DNA of 64,000 nt, taken from Bacteroidales bacterium. GTDB taxonomy: Bacteria; Bacteroidota; Bacteroidia; Bacteroidales; Tenuifilaceae. Positions 27,856 through 37,662 of the stretch are shown here, piece by piece (within the stretch, counting starts at the first letter, position 1; every line of letters starts with the position of its first letter). The notes beneath the pieces were generated by a model, which saw only the letters and a program-made list of their open reading frames with translations, ran no database searches and was not told where the DNA came from. The position numbers and the translations under genes are program-made. The stretch covers positions 62,001 to 126,000 of the forward strand of contig JABFRB010000019.1 of NCBI GenBank assembly GCA_013141385.1, read 5' to 3'.

Positions 27856-28087
27856 AGAGAAAATTAACCAGATACTAAACGAAATTGTCACTGATAAAAG
27901 CATTAAAACGGATCAGAACAGGTTATTACATATTAGTAATAATTCCATTTTATCATTACATTTTGTGACAGCAATTGAAGAATATTTTGAGATTGAAATT
28001 GATAACGATGATATTGATTATAAGTTTTTCTCAGATTTTGATTATCTAGAAACGACGGTAAAGAAGTATGTTAATGCAAAAAACTAA
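27848..28087 (+). CDS. Small acyl/peptidyl carrier-like protein
   Basis: This 79-residue acidic helical protein has the carrier-protein pattern. S33 in HISNNSILSLHFVTAIEEYFEIEI sits where the phosphopantetheine Ser lies in DSL motifs, although the preceding Asp is Asn here. It overlaps the protease-P-loop gene by 8 bp, so the two are coupled in translation. It may hold an amino acid or acyl unit used by the fused domain. A clearer carrier protein is encoded at 47433. Confidence 0.6.
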   Translation: MIKEKINQILNEIVTDKSIKTDQNRLLHISNNSILSLHFVTAIEEYFEIEIDNDDIDYKFFSDFDYLETTVKKYVNAKN

Positions 28088-28116
28088 CAAAACTGCAATC
28101 TAATATAAAGATCGAG

Positions 28117-29682
28117 ATGTTTAAAACTCTTTTATACAAAGAAATTAAGAACACTATTATTACTTTTCAATTTCAATTTATTACAATTTTATCGGTTTTA
28201 ATTTGCAGTGCATATATATATATTGGACTTAAAGAATATGAGACCCGATTAGAAAATTATAATATTTTAAAATTAAAAAGTAAAGAAGAGGTTGATAATA
28301 TTAATGTGTTTTCTCAACTACAACCTTTGGTAGCCTCGCAGCCGAAAGTTTTTTCAATTATCTGTAATGGAACAATGGGAGCTAAAGGATCCTACTTAAG
28401 AATATCCCCTTTTTCTGTACCGTCTAAACTTAACAATGAAATTACCTATAATCCATATATAAATTCTGGGTTTCAATTTGATTTTAACAAAGTTGTGGCT
28501 GTTTTACTATCTCTTTTGGCTATACTTATTTCTTTTAATATGACATCCGAAGAGCAGGAAAAAGGCACCTTAAAGTTAACCCTTAGCAGTTTTGTTCCGA
28601 AACGCAAGATAATAATGGCAAAGTTACTGGCTTGTCAAATTGCAATATCAATTACATTACTTGCAATTTTCTTTATACTATTTTTAATATTATTGTTTTC
28701 ACCAAGCGTTTCACTAAATATTGATTTTTTCTTTCGTATAGTTTTAATATTCTTATTTTATCAGGTTTACTTATTTACATTTATCTTAATTGGAGGATTA
28801 TTCTCGATACTTACAAAAAGATCATCAACATCTTTAATAATTAACTTATTTGTTTGGTTATTATTTACCATAGTAATTCCGTATGGAGTGATCTTTATTT
28901 CTGAATCTGTTTCTGGTAACGAAAAAATGGATGGGTATAATACGCAAATAATGGCTTTAGAAAACGATGCAAATAGAAAATTGAACGAATGGAATAAAAC
29001 ACATCCAAAGCCAGGTCCCGCTTATACCTTTGGGTATGTTGAATTTAATGAACGTGATAATTACTTCATAACGCGTGGAGTTAGACAAGAATTTTTTGAT
29101 TGGTGTGAAACATATTTTACGTACAGAAACAGTTTAATGATAGATAAGGCTGAAAAAGAATACGAAATAGAAAAAAACATCCTTTTGTATAAAGAAAATC
29201 GACGTAAACTAAATGAACGATTACTCTCTTTATCTGTTACCAATCAGCTAAGTGTTATCGTTGAAAATTTATGCAACACTTCCTTTTTTGACTATGAATC
29301 ATATATAAATGACCTGAAAATTTATAGAACAACTCTGCTTTCATACATTGAATCCAAAAAAGGATTTTCCAGTAGAAGATGGTTTACAGATGATCAAACG
29401 GGACAAGACGCTTGGGTTAAAGATCCTGAAAAATTTGATCCAAATATATTGGCGAATGACAGAAATATTGGTTACAAAGCTTATTTAGCAATAAATGTTC
29501 AAAAAGATCTTCCTGAACGGAAACTCAATCTTAAAGATGTTCCTGTTTTCCAAAACTCCAAAATTAGCATTAGCAAATCTTTTAAAAATTCACTTTTTGA
29601 ATCTAACTTTTTAATTCTGTTCAACGCGTTACTATTTTTTTTAATACTAGTACTTTTCAATAAATATTATGTAATCTCTTAA
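28117..29682 (+). CDS. ABC-2 type permease, DUF3526-like
   Basis: This 521-residue membrane protein has one N-terminal helix and a large outside domain. A block of helices follows with the cytoplasmic TSEEQEKGTLKLTLSS motif near 145-160, which contacts the ATPase in ABC-2 transporters. A second long soluble domain (about 275-495) and a final helix (FLILFNALLFFLILVLF) complete it. The order matches DUF3526-type Bacteroidota permeases. It probably pairs with the related permease at 31645 and the ATPase at 18925. Confidence 0.8.
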   Translation: MFKTLLYKEIKNTIITFQFQFITILSVLICSAYIYIGLKEYETRLENYNILKLKSKEEVDNINVFSQLQPLVASQPKVFSIICNGTMGAKGSYLRISPFSVPSKLNNEITYNPYINSGFQFDFNKVVAVLLSLLAILISFNMTSEEQEKGTLKLTLSSFVPKRKIIMAKLLACQIAISITLLAIFFILFLILLFSPSVSLNIDFFFRIVLIFLFYQVYLFTFILIGGLFSILTKRSSTSLIINLFVWLLFTIVIPYGVIFISESVSGNEKMDGYNTQIMALENDANRKLNEWNKTHPKPGPAYTFGYVEFNERDNYFITRGVRQEFFDWCETYFTYRNSLMIDKAEKEYEIEKNILLYKENRRKLNERLLSLSVTNQLSVIVENLCNTSFFDYESYINDLKIYRTTLLSYIESKKGFSSRRWFTDDQTGQDAWVKDPEKFDPNILANDRNIGYKAYLAINVQKDLPERKLNLKDVPVFQNSKISISKSFKNSLFESNFLILFNALLFFLILVLFNKYYVIS

Positions 29683-29699
29683 TTTCAATAATTATAAAC

Positions 29700-30653
29700 A
29701 TGAAAAAAAAGGAGAATTATCAGAAATTCCTAAGCATCGATCTTACTAAAAACTGCACCAACAATTGCCTTTTTTGCGTAGTTGAAGGGAGAAGTGGAAA
29801 AGCAACCGATCAGGAGTTCAGTGATGTCGAAAAATTTTTAAGATTTTATAAATCTCATGGATTCGATTCTGTTAACCTACATGGCGGCGAACCTACTATA
29901 TATAAAAGATTTAAAGATCTAATCATTTTAATTAACGAACTTGGTTATAAAGATATTACTGTTCAAACAAATGGATGCAGGTTAGAAAATGAAGAATTCG
30001 TTTCCTTTTTAATAAAGAATAGAGTAACTCTTTTTGTTGTATCATTTCATGATTGTGACAAAGAAAGTCACAACACACTTACTAAAAACCCCAAGTCTTT
30101 TGATCAGGCTACAAATGGTATAAAAACGGTTCTTCGTCTGGGGGGAGATGTTAGAACAAACACTGTTTTAGTTAAAGATAATTATAAAAGGGTTACACAA
30201 ATAGTAGATTTTTTGTATGATCTAAATGTAAAAAAATTTAATATCTCTAGTCTTAATCCTTATTGGCTATGGCTTGAGAAACAGCAGGAGCTTTTTGATC
30301 AACTCGTACCAAGCTATCAGGAGTTGAGTCCCCATTTATGTGAAATGCTTGATAAATATGCAACCAAGGATGTTAAAATAACCTTGGAAGGATTTCCTTA
30401 TTGTTTATTTCCAGGATACGATGATTATAATCTTTATTCATATACAAGGGAAATAACTTTATTATCTGATTTTGAAAAGAGTATCATTGATTATGAAAAT
30501 TTCCTTAATGAAAATGGTATAAGGTTGAAACGGCAAGAGTGTCAAAAATGTATTAAAAACAATCAATGCAGAGGGGTCTGGAAGGGTTATTTAAAAAATA
30601 AAGGTTGGGCTGAATTCCAACCAATAAGCTTACAGTCAACCGTTAACAAATAA
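29700..30653 (+). CDS. Radical SAM enzyme A of a duplicated pair
   Basis: This 317-residue radical SAM protein has C19-x3-C23-x2-C26 (TKNCTNNCLFCVV) and LHGGEPTIY near residue 63. A short C-terminal cysteine patch C-x2-C-x5-C (CQKCIKNNQCRGVW) is followed by KGWAEFQPI. The same layout occurs in the protein encoded at 30728, so the two are paralogues. The short patch replaces a full SPASM domain. The two genes sit between the two ABC-2 permeases. The reaction is unknown. Confidence 0.82.
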   Translation: MKKKENYQKFLSIDLTKNCTNNCLFCVVEGRSGKATDQEFSDVEKFLRFYKSHGFDSVNLHGGEPTIYKRFKDLIILINELGYKDITVQTNGCRLENEEFVSFLIKNRVTLFVVSFHDCDKESHNTLTKNPKSFDQATNGIKTVLRLGGDVRTNTVLVKDNYKRVTQIVDFLYDLNVKKFNISSLNPYWLWLEKQQELFDQLVPSYQELSPHLCEMLDKYATKDVKITLEGFPYCLFPGYDDYNLYSYTREITLLSDFEKSIIDYENFLNENGIRLKRQECQKCIKNNQCRGVWKGYLKNKGWAEFQPISLQSTVNK

Positions 30654-30727
30654 AAGCACTATCGGCTACGATAATACCTCTCAAACGGAAAAACTAATTT
30701 ATTTCGAAAATTTTCTAAAAATCATTT

Positions 30728-31642
30728 ATGGATTCGCGTAGATATTTAAATATCTTGATGCTAAAAATAACCAACAGATGCAATAACCGATGCATATTTT
30801 GTTGTGATCGAAAAAGTCATGAAACTATTAAAGATTTAAATATTGATGCAATTACGAAATGTTTAGATGAGCAGAAACAAAACTTTGAAGTTGTGCATGT
30901 AATTGGCGGAGAACCTACAATGCATCCAAACTTTAAACAATTAATTGTGAATATTAATAATGCAGGATACAAAGAAATAGTACTCGAAACAAATGCATCT
31001 CTTTTAAATCAGCCATTAATTAATTTTTTACTTAACAACAAAGTAAAAACGTTTATAGTAGGGTCACACACTACCTCAGATCAATTGTATTTTAATTTAA
31101 CCGGTAATAAAAACGGGTTGAGAAATTCTTTTAATGGAATTAAAAAAACTATCCTTTCAGGAGGAAAAGTTATCGTAAATATTGCCGTTCAGAAGAAGAA
31201 CTATAAGGAACTAAAAGAAATAGTAGCTTCATTAAATGCAATTGGAGTTAATGATTTTGTAATCTGCTCGGTTATACCACCATTATTTCTTGATTACTCC
31301 CGCGAAGAGATTTTTCCCGTTTTTTCTGATATCTATCCTTACATTTTAGATACTATAACATCATACAAACAGGTAAATTTTACGTTACAATATTTTCCTT
31401 ATTGTGTTATAAAAAACCTTGAAATTTATAGGAATGATAGTTCGCAAGGAGCAATTCATTATATTGATATTAATGGCATCTTAACTCCAATGAAACTTGA
31501 TTGGACGTCCCATTTAACAATAAAAAGGGAAGAATGCATTAAATGTAAGTATAATAATGTATGTAATGGGGTTTTTAAAGAATATATTGATTTTATGGGA
31601 TGGGATGAATTTTTACCTGTTATTAACGAAATAAAAAATTAA
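30728..31642 (+). CDS. Radical SAM enzyme B of a duplicated pair
   Basis: This 304-residue paralogue of the preceding protein has C18-x3-C22-x2-C25 (TNRCNNRCIFCCDR), an extra Cys at 26, and VIGGEPTMH near residue 58. The C-terminal patch is CIKCKYNNVCNGVFKEYIDFMGWDEF. Core blocks are shared with its partner (both end in GWxEFxPx), but overall similarity is moderate, so the split is not recent. The two may act on the two precursors or as a heterodimer. The stop is followed within 3 bp by the second permease. Confidence 0.82.
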   Translation: MDSRRYLNILMLKITNRCNNRCIFCCDRKSHETIKDLNIDAITKCLDEQKQNFEVVHVIGGEPTMHPNFKQLIVNINNAGYKEIVLETNASLLNQPLINFLLNNKVKTFIVGSHTTSDQLYFNLTGNKNGLRNSFNGIKKTILSGGKVIVNIAVQKKNYKELKEIVASLNAIGVNDFVICSVIPPLFLDYSREEIFPVFSDIYPYILDTITSYKQVNFTLQYFPYCVIKNLEIYRNDSSQGAIHYIDINGILTPMKLDWTSHLTIKREECIKCKYNNVCNGVFKEYIDFMGWDEFLPVINEIKN

Positions 31643-31644
31643 AC

Positions 31645-33039
31645 ATGATTGAGGTTTGCCTTTTTCAAATACGCGACAATTTTAAAAACCTAAAATTCGT
31701 TATTTCATTTTTACTCATAGTTATTCTATTTATATTAAATGCACTGTTTTTTTCTTTTAGAACAGAAAACAGACTAATTGAATATAATAAAATAGAAAAA
31801 TCATCTGAAGGTGCAATCCGAGATGCCTCCAGTCGATTGAATGATCTCATATTTATTAATCATTTATTAATAAAAAAGCCACTTAACAGTGAATTTATTA
31901 TTAATGGAAATCAAGATATATTTCCTGATGGTTTTACCCTCAATGTTAAAAGTATAAATTTACCCGAAAAAGTATTTCACGACAATGAAGGAAACTCTAA
32001 TCTACCTCCTATTGATTGGTTTTTTATTATTTCAATTATTCTACTTTTCTTAATTTTTACATTAACCTATGACTCAATTTCCGGAGAAAAGGAATTAGGA
32101 ACATTTAAACTTGTCTTTTCGAATAGTATTAACAAACTCGAATTTTTAATAGGCAAAATTGCTGGGATTAGTATGTCCGTTATGATTCCCATACTACTTG
32201 GAATTCTTCTGAACATATTTATAATAATTATTTTAGGCAAAATAACATTTGATTCTAAATTACTTGTTCAGGTATTCTTCCTAATTTTCTATACAACGTT
32301 CTATGTAATGTTCTTTGTAACCCTTGGAATGTTCATTTCATTTATTTCTAATAACTCCCTAAAATCCCTAATTATTTGTTCTTTATTATGGATTGTATTA
32401 GTAGTTATTATTCCTGTTATTGTAAAAATAACGATAACTAATCTGTATGAAATCCCCTCAAAAAATGATTATGAAATTGAATTACAGGAGGCCGATAACA
32501 GATTGGTAGAATTTCTCTCTAAATATGAGGCTGGTTCAAGGGGGATTGAAGCAGGAAAAATAGATGATTACAAAAAGGAAAAAGGAGAGGCATTAGCACA
32601 ACAGGAATTAGCAAATCTGAAACAAAAGATAACCAATACTTACATAGAGAAAAAATTTAGTCAAGCTAATTTGTTTTATAACATATTGAGCATTTCTCCT
32701 GTTTATCTTTTTCAATCTACATTAGAAAAACTATTTGGCACTGGATTAGAAAGAGATAAAAAAATTTATAAAGAAGCTCGAGAATTTCAACTAACCCTAA
32801 TTAATTTCTATAAGAATGAAGATATAAAGGATGCTTCATCGCCAAATGTTCATTTCTTGTATAATTATTTATCTGCAAAAGGGATTAATTATTCAAATAT
32901 TCCAAAATTTAAAGAAAATGTTGATTCCACGGCCAATCTCATCCTGAAGAGTAGCTCTGCATTTGTTTTTCTCTTTTTGGAATTTGTGATTATTCTTGGT
33001 GTAATTTGTATTTTATTTCTCAAAGCAGTGCTATCATGA
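31645..33039 (+). CDS. Second ABC-2 type permease, DUF3526-like
   Basis: This 464-residue membrane protein has the same plan as the permease at 28117: an N-terminal helix (FVISFLLIVILFILNALFFSF), a coupling motif DSISGEKELGTFKLVFSNS near residue 142, five or more helices, a large soluble loop and a final helix. Two related permeases plus one ATPase make a complete heteromeric ABC-2 exporter. Its stop overlaps the next start in ATGA (33036-33039), showing tight coupling. Confidence 0.82.
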   Translation: MIEVCLFQIRDNFKNLKFVISFLLIVILFILNALFFSFRTENRLIEYNKIEKSSEGAIRDASSRLNDLIFINHLLIKKPLNSEFIINGNQDIFPDGFTLNVKSINLPEKVFHDNEGNSNLPPIDWFFIISIILLFLIFTLTYDSISGEKELGTFKLVFSNSINKLEFLIGKIAGISMSVMIPILLGILLNIFIIIILGKITFDSKLLVQVFFLIFYTTFYVMFFVTLGMFISFISNNSLKSLIICSLLWIVLVVIIPVIVKITITNLYEIPSKNDYEIELQEADNRLVEFLSKYEAGSRGIEAGKIDDYKKEKGEALAQQELANLKQKITNTYIEKKFSQANLFYNILSISPVYLFQSTLEKLFGTGLERDKKIYKEAREFQLTLINFYKNEDIKDASSPNVHFLYNYLSAKGINYSNIPKFKENVDSTANLILKSSSAFVFLFLEFVIILGVICILFLKAVLS

Positions 33040-33920
33040 GTTTTAAAAATGTTCCTAACATTTTTCTAAAAAGTTTAGATGTTGAAATTTCTACGTATTG
33101 CAACATAAAGTGTAAATTTTGTCCTAGAAGCTCCATAACTCGGTCAAAAGGAATTATGACAATGGAGATGTTTCAACAATTATATGAGTGGATACCGGTT
33201 AATATGGGTATAACCTTTTCTGGAATGGGAGAACCTTTGATGAATACAAGTGTTGTAGAATTTGTAAGAATGCTCAAAAAAAAAAACATTAAGGTTTTTC
33301 TTAAAAGTAATGGCCTCTTGTTAACACCAGATACTCTTAAAGCCCTTATAGAAGCAGAGATATTTCATATTCAGATAAGCTTAATTACAGGAGAAAAAAC
33401 AAATTTTGAGGATTTTGAAAAAAGTTCAGATTTTCAATTATTGAAAAGCAACTTAGAACACACTTTAGCTTTTAAAAACCCTCCCATAAGTTTAAGTGCT
33501 GTGCAATCGGAAGATATATCAAATACTAATAGCATTCATAAATTTGCGCAATTACTTAACTTACCGTTGTTTATAAATAAGTTGCATTCCAGGGGTGGTG
33601 AACTATATTCAATCAAAGAGGAAACAGCAAAGGATGTGAATAACTCGTTTTGTGAAATTTTTCCATATATTTCATTTATTACATGGGATGGAAATATTTT
33701 AAGTTGTTGTCATGATGTGCGAGGCAAATCAATACTAGGAAACATATTAGAGATTGGTTATTTGGAATTGGAAAATAAGAAAAAAGAAGTTATAAAGAGG
33801 TCGGAATGGTTTCCATTTTGTTCTCAATGCGATGACGAATTAAGATATACCTTTTCGCAAAATTTAGTAGCAAAAGATTTGTTAACAAGTTTTCAAACGA
33901 AGAAAACAAAACTCATTTAA
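33036..33920 (+). CDS. Radical SAM enzyme with C-terminal cysteine domain
   Basis: From ATG at 33036, which overlaps the previous stop by 4 bp, the product has 294 residues. C22-x3-C26-x2-C29 reads STYCNIKCKFCPRSS, and SGMGEPLM takes the place of GGEP. C-terminal cysteines occur in NSFCEIFPY, LSCCHDVRG and FPFCSQCDDE, resembling a reduced SPASM domain. The CPRSS and GMGEP pattern is common in SPASM enzymes acting on peptides or nucleosides. The substrate is not predictable. It is followed by a methyltransferase, so radical and polar modification genes are adjacent. Confidence 0.82.
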   Translation: MSFKNVPNIFLKSLDVEISTYCNIKCKFCPRSSITRSKGIMTMEMFQQLYEWIPVNMGITFSGMGEPLMNTSVVEFVRMLKKKNIKVFLKSNGLLLTPDTLKALIEAEIFHIQISLITGEKTNFEDFEKSSDFQLLKSNLEHTLAFKNPPISLSAVQSEDISNTNSIHKFAQLLNLPLFINKLHSRGGELYSIKEETAKDVNNSFCEIFPYISFITWDGNILSCCHDVRGKSILGNILEIGYLELENKKKEVIKRSEWFPFCSQCDDELRYTFSQNLVAKDLLTSFQTKKTKLI

Positions 33921-33979
33921 AGATGACTAATTCAATTGTTTGAATTTGTTATATAATGTAGTACCAAATTAAAGTAAAA

Positions 33980-34867
33980 ATGCTTAAAATGAATAACAAA
34001 GAAGATTATTTAAAGATTCTTAAAGATTTTTGTTTTACATCTCATAATATTGAACTACAAGACGATATTACAACTTTTACAATATCAAACAATAGCAAAA
34101 AAGGTTCTCAATATTTAAAAAATGTAATCGGAATAAATTATTCCGATGTTCCTGTAATGTCAGAAATGCCAACATATAAAGCCATAAAAGATTTGTTAAA
34201 GCTAGTTGGTTTTGAAAAAAATAAGAGTAATCTTAAATTATTGGATTTGGGTTGTTTAGAAGGAGGTTACGCAGTTGAATTTGCTCGAAATGGTTTCCAA
34301 AAAGTAATTGGAATTGAGGGACGCAAATCTAATTTCGAGAAATGCGAAGCTGTTGCTCATTTTTTAAACCTTAATAATCTTGAGTTTAGGCATGACGATG
34401 TAAAAAATATTAAAGATTATAAAGAATCCTTTGATGTAGTTTTATGCTTAGGGCTATTGTATCATTTAGATTCTCCTATTGAATTTTTACAAACTATTAA
34501 TAATTTGCTATCTGATAATGGTATATTATTTCTGGAAACACATTATGCTCCAAAGAATCAAAATGAACATGAAAATTTCTTTTTAAAGAATGTTTATCCT
34601 GATAAAAAACTGTATGAAGTAAAATATCAAAACGAAACATATGAAGGATGTTGGTGGTTTGAATATAAAAGCGATACACCTGATCATAAACAACATCCGT
34701 GGAGTGCCGTAAGCAATGATAAATCTTTTGTGCCCACATATCAGTCCTTAGTAAATGGAATTTTTAATACAGGATATAAAACTATATATGTAATTCAATC
34801 TCCAATAATAACTGAACTTGAAAAAACTTGGTATAGAATTCTTTTTGCTTGTTTTAAAAATACTTAA
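33980..34867 (+). CDS. SAM-dependent methyltransferase, class I
   Basis: This 295-residue protein has a Rossmann-type methyltransferase core: motif I LKLLDLGCLEGGYAVEFA near residues 79-96, VIGIEGRKSNFEKC near 102, and SFDVVLCLGLLYHLDSPIEFLQ near 150. About 75 residues precede the core and a longer C-terminal lobe follows. The acceptor is unknown; sugar or peptide O/N/C positions are all possible. The 158-bp gap after it is AT-rich with no gene. Confidence 0.82.
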   Translation: MLKMNNKEDYLKILKDFCFTSHNIELQDDITTFTISNNSKKGSQYLKNVIGINYSDVPVMSEMPTYKAIKDLLKLVGFEKNKSNLKLLDLGCLEGGYAVEFARNGFQKVIGIEGRKSNFEKCEAVAHFLNLNNLEFRHDDVKNIKDYKESFDVVLCLGLLYHLDSPIEFLQTINNLLSDNGILFLETHYAPKNQNEHENFFLKNVYPDKKLYEVKYQNETYEGCWWFEYKSDTPDHKQHPWSAVSNDKSFVPTYQSLVNGIFNTGYKTIYVIQSPIITELEKTWYRILFACFKNT

Positions 34868-35025
34868 ATTGATAAAAGCAATTTAAGTATACTCATTTTA
34901 CTTTAAATATATAATCTTCCTATTGAATATAATAATTCGGAGAAACTTTGTATAGATGCGTTATAAAAACAAAAAACAATCGAATAATCCGTTTTAAGTA
35001 TAATCATTAACCGGTGTTTGTCTAA

Positions 35026-36309
35026 ATGAAAGTTTTGTTTTGCTCGCCAGCAATCAATGCATTGGGGGAAACTTATACAATTGCTAATTTTGCATTAGAG
35101 TTAATGAATAAAGGTCATGAATGTTATTTTTTAGCCCCATTATTAGGTAAACGGTATTTATTAACATTTGGTTTTAGCGAGCATTTAATTTTAGTTTTAA
35201 AAGGATCGATTAAAGAAGATAAAGAACTACTAAAAAATAATAAAGTAATATTTGATGCTTTTTTAGACAAAGTATCTCCTGACTTTGTTATAGTTGCTGA
35301 TTGGCATGAATTTAAACCAAACGGGAATTCAAATAATAATTCATATAATATTCATTGGTTTAATGACAAAATAAAGTTAGGAACATTTGATCATTTTGGC
35401 TTTGCTCCAAAGGGTATTAAACTTGATCTGTTTATTAATGGATACAAAACTGACAAATTAATTCCGCCAACAAATCAGTTTTCATTTATCATTCGTCCCT
35501 GCCCTCACCATAACAATCTTAAAAAGAACGAAGATAAAATCTTTTATTGGGCTATTATAAAAGATAAATTTGATTATTCAACTACGCATAAAGAGGGATT
35601 TAGAAAATATTCCGATTCACATAATATTCAAATTTTTCATCCCATAGGTCTTTGGCAGGAAAGAGCAATTGATAAGATATTCTTAAACTCAAAAATTAAT
35701 AAAGATTATTATGCGGATATTTTTTTACCAATTATGTTTAATTATTTAACTGACTTAAACGAAGAAATATCTTATATAGTTATTTCAGGAAAGGTAAAAC
35801 AAGAAACTAAAACAAAGTATCGCAATATAAACATTACATGGAAACCACCAATAGGCAACAGTGAATTTATGCAACATTTATTTGCATCAGATATACTAAT
35901 TACTGATAATTTAATGAGTTCCAATATAGGAAAAGCAGCATACGGCAATGTTATTCCCATTGTATTCACTAACTCCATGACGTTTGACAAAAAAAATAAT
36001 TTGCATTGCAATTTTGAATTAACAGATAATATACGAGAAAAGATTTCGGTTTTAGTTGATCATAAATTACTATTCCCGTATAAGGCTTTTCCGATGGGAT
36101 TGAATGAAATCGAAGAAATGTATGATAACAACCCCTTTACATCATGTTTTATAATGTTAGAGTTATTTGATGAAGTATCTTCAAAAGAACTATTTTACAA
36201 GTTAATCAAAGAAAAGAGCCTTTCGGAAGAAATTCAATCAAAGCAAAAGCAATATGTTGAGTTTAATAAAAAGTTATTAACAGCCGAAGAAATTTTAATG
36301 CAACTTTAA
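35026..36309 (+). CDS. Glycosyltransferase-like protein A of a tandem pair
   Basis: This 427-residue protein starts MKVLFCSPAINALGETYTIANFALELMNKGHECYFLAP, like the N-terminal Rossmann domain of GT-B glycosyltransferases. The C-terminal half shows FMQHLFASDILITDNLMSSNIGKAAYGNVIPIVF, the usual acceptor/nucleotide-sugar layout. Unusual conserved blocks shared with its neighbour are VADWHEFKPNGNSNNNSY, GTFDHFGFAP and FIIRPCPHHNN. I recall an uncharacterised family (DUF6365) with this look but am not certain. The tandem copy follows after 9 bp. Confidence 0.6.
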   Translation: MKVLFCSPAINALGETYTIANFALELMNKGHECYFLAPLLGKRYLLTFGFSEHLILVLKGSIKEDKELLKNNKVIFDAFLDKVSPDFVIVADWHEFKPNGNSNNNSYNIHWFNDKIKLGTFDHFGFAPKGIKLDLFINGYKTDKLIPPTNQFSFIIRPCPHHNNLKKNEDKIFYWAIIKDKFDYSTTHKEGFRKYSDSHNIQIFHPIGLWQERAIDKIFLNSKINKDYYADIFLPIMFNYLTDLNEEISYIVISGKVKQETKTKYRNINITWKPPIGNSEFMQHLFASDILITDNLMSSNIGKAAYGNVIPIVFTNSMTFDKKNNLHCNFELTDNIREKISVLVDHKLLFPYKAFPMGLNEIEEMYDNNPFTSCFIMLELFDEVSSKELFYKLIKEKSLSEEIQSKQKQYVEFNKKLLTAEEILMQL

Positions 36310-36318
36310 AAATTGGGT

Positions 36319-37638
36319 ATGAATGTTTTATTATGCTCTACTGGGATAAATTCCTTAGGAGAAACATTTACGCTGGCATTGTTTGGAAAAGAATTAATGG
36401 GATTTGGACATCATTGTTTTTTTATTGCACCAAAGCTAGGAAAAGATTATCTATTAACGTTTGGTTTTAGAGAAGATCAAATCCTCGTTTTGTCAAACGA
36501 TAGTAAAACAAATAATTGCTTTGATTCTGACACTAATAAGAATATACTACAGCAATTTGCTAAGAAAATATCCCCAAAATACATTATTGTGGCTGATTGG
36601 CATCACTATAAAGAGGATGGCTATTCTAATAACAATACTTATTCGATTCATTGGTTTGATAAGAATATACCAATGGGAACATTTGATCATGTCGGATTTG
36701 CCCCTGAAGGTAAAATTGTAAAACAGGATGAAATAGCACAAGCTATTGAATTAAAAACAAAAAGAGATTTTCAAGAAAAAGAGTTTCCTCCTATGCATGA
36801 TAGATTTTCTTTTATTATCCGTCCCTGCCCACATCACGATAACACCAAACAATTTGATAAAAATATTTTTTACTGGGGAATTTATAAAGATAAACTTGAA
36901 AAAAACGTAAATAATATAACTCAAATTCGCAATAAATATGGATTAAATGAAAATTCAAAACTAATATTTCATGCAATCGGTTTATGGCAAGAGCGTGTAA
37001 TTGACAGACTCTTCGAAGAATTAAATGTCAACTATAATTATTATGAAGAAACCTTTTTCCCAATTTTATTACACTATTTGTCTAAAGTAGATGAAAATTT
37101 TACATATATAAGTTTATCAGGGAAAACAAAAGTTGAAAACGTTATAAATACAAAAAATATAAAGTTCATAAAAATCCCTCCCCTAAAGCACGAAGAGTTT
37201 ATGCAACATCTTCTTGCGTGCGATTTATTTTTGACCGATAATTTAATGAGTTCGAATTTAGGAAAAGCCGTATTCTCGAACATTCTTTCTGTTGTATTTA
37301 AAAATAGCACAACTAATGTAAATGGCAAAATTAGATCACCATTTAAAATTTCTAATTTCATAACAGATAAAATAAAAACACTAATTGAAAATGATCTTTT
37401 CTTTCCATATCGATCATTTCCAATAGGTTTATGTGAATTAGAAGAAATGTATACAAATAACGGTTTCGCTGATTGCTTTGTCGAAACAGAGTTTTTTGAT
37501 GAAGAAAGTAATATTGAACTTTTCAGAAATTTATTTTCAAATACTGGATCGTTTCAAAAAATATTTGAAAATCAGGATAAATACATTTACAATAATAAAA
37601 ACCTGCTCTCTTCAGAAGAAATTTTAAATCACATTTAA
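36319..37638 (+). CDS. Glycosyltransferase-like protein B of a tandem pair
   Basis: From ATG at 36319 the product has 439 residues and is a clear paralogue of the previous protein: MNVLLCSTGINSLGETFTLA, VADWHHYKEDGYSNNNTYSIHW, GTFDHVGFAPEG, FSFIIRPCPHHDN and FMQHLLACDLFLTDNLMSSNLGKAV. It carries an extra segment of about 15 residues after the GTFDHVGFAP block. The shared PCPHH motif could bind a metal or phosphate. A nucleotidyltransferase follows 24 bp later, which supports a role in sugar transfer. Confidence 0.6.
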   Translation: MNVLLCSTGINSLGETFTLALFGKELMGFGHHCFFIAPKLGKDYLLTFGFREDQILVLSNDSKTNNCFDSDTNKNILQQFAKKISPKYIIVADWHHYKEDGYSNNNTYSIHWFDKNIPMGTFDHVGFAPEGKIVKQDEIAQAIELKTKRDFQEKEFPPMHDRFSFIIRPCPHHDNTKQFDKNIFYWGIYKDKLEKNVNNITQIRNKYGLNENSKLIFHAIGLWQERVIDRLFEELNVNYNYYEETFFPILLHYLSKVDENFTYISLSGKTKVENVINTKNIKFIKIPPLKHEEFMQHLLACDLFLTDNLMSSNLGKAVFSNILSVVFKNSTTNVNGKIRSPFKISNFITDKIKTLIENDLFFPYRSFPIGLCELEEMYTNNGFADCFVETEFFDEESNIELFRNLFSNTGSFQKIFENQDKYIYNNKNLLSSEEILNHI

Positions 37639-37662
37639 TTTTTATACTAATACAATTATATT

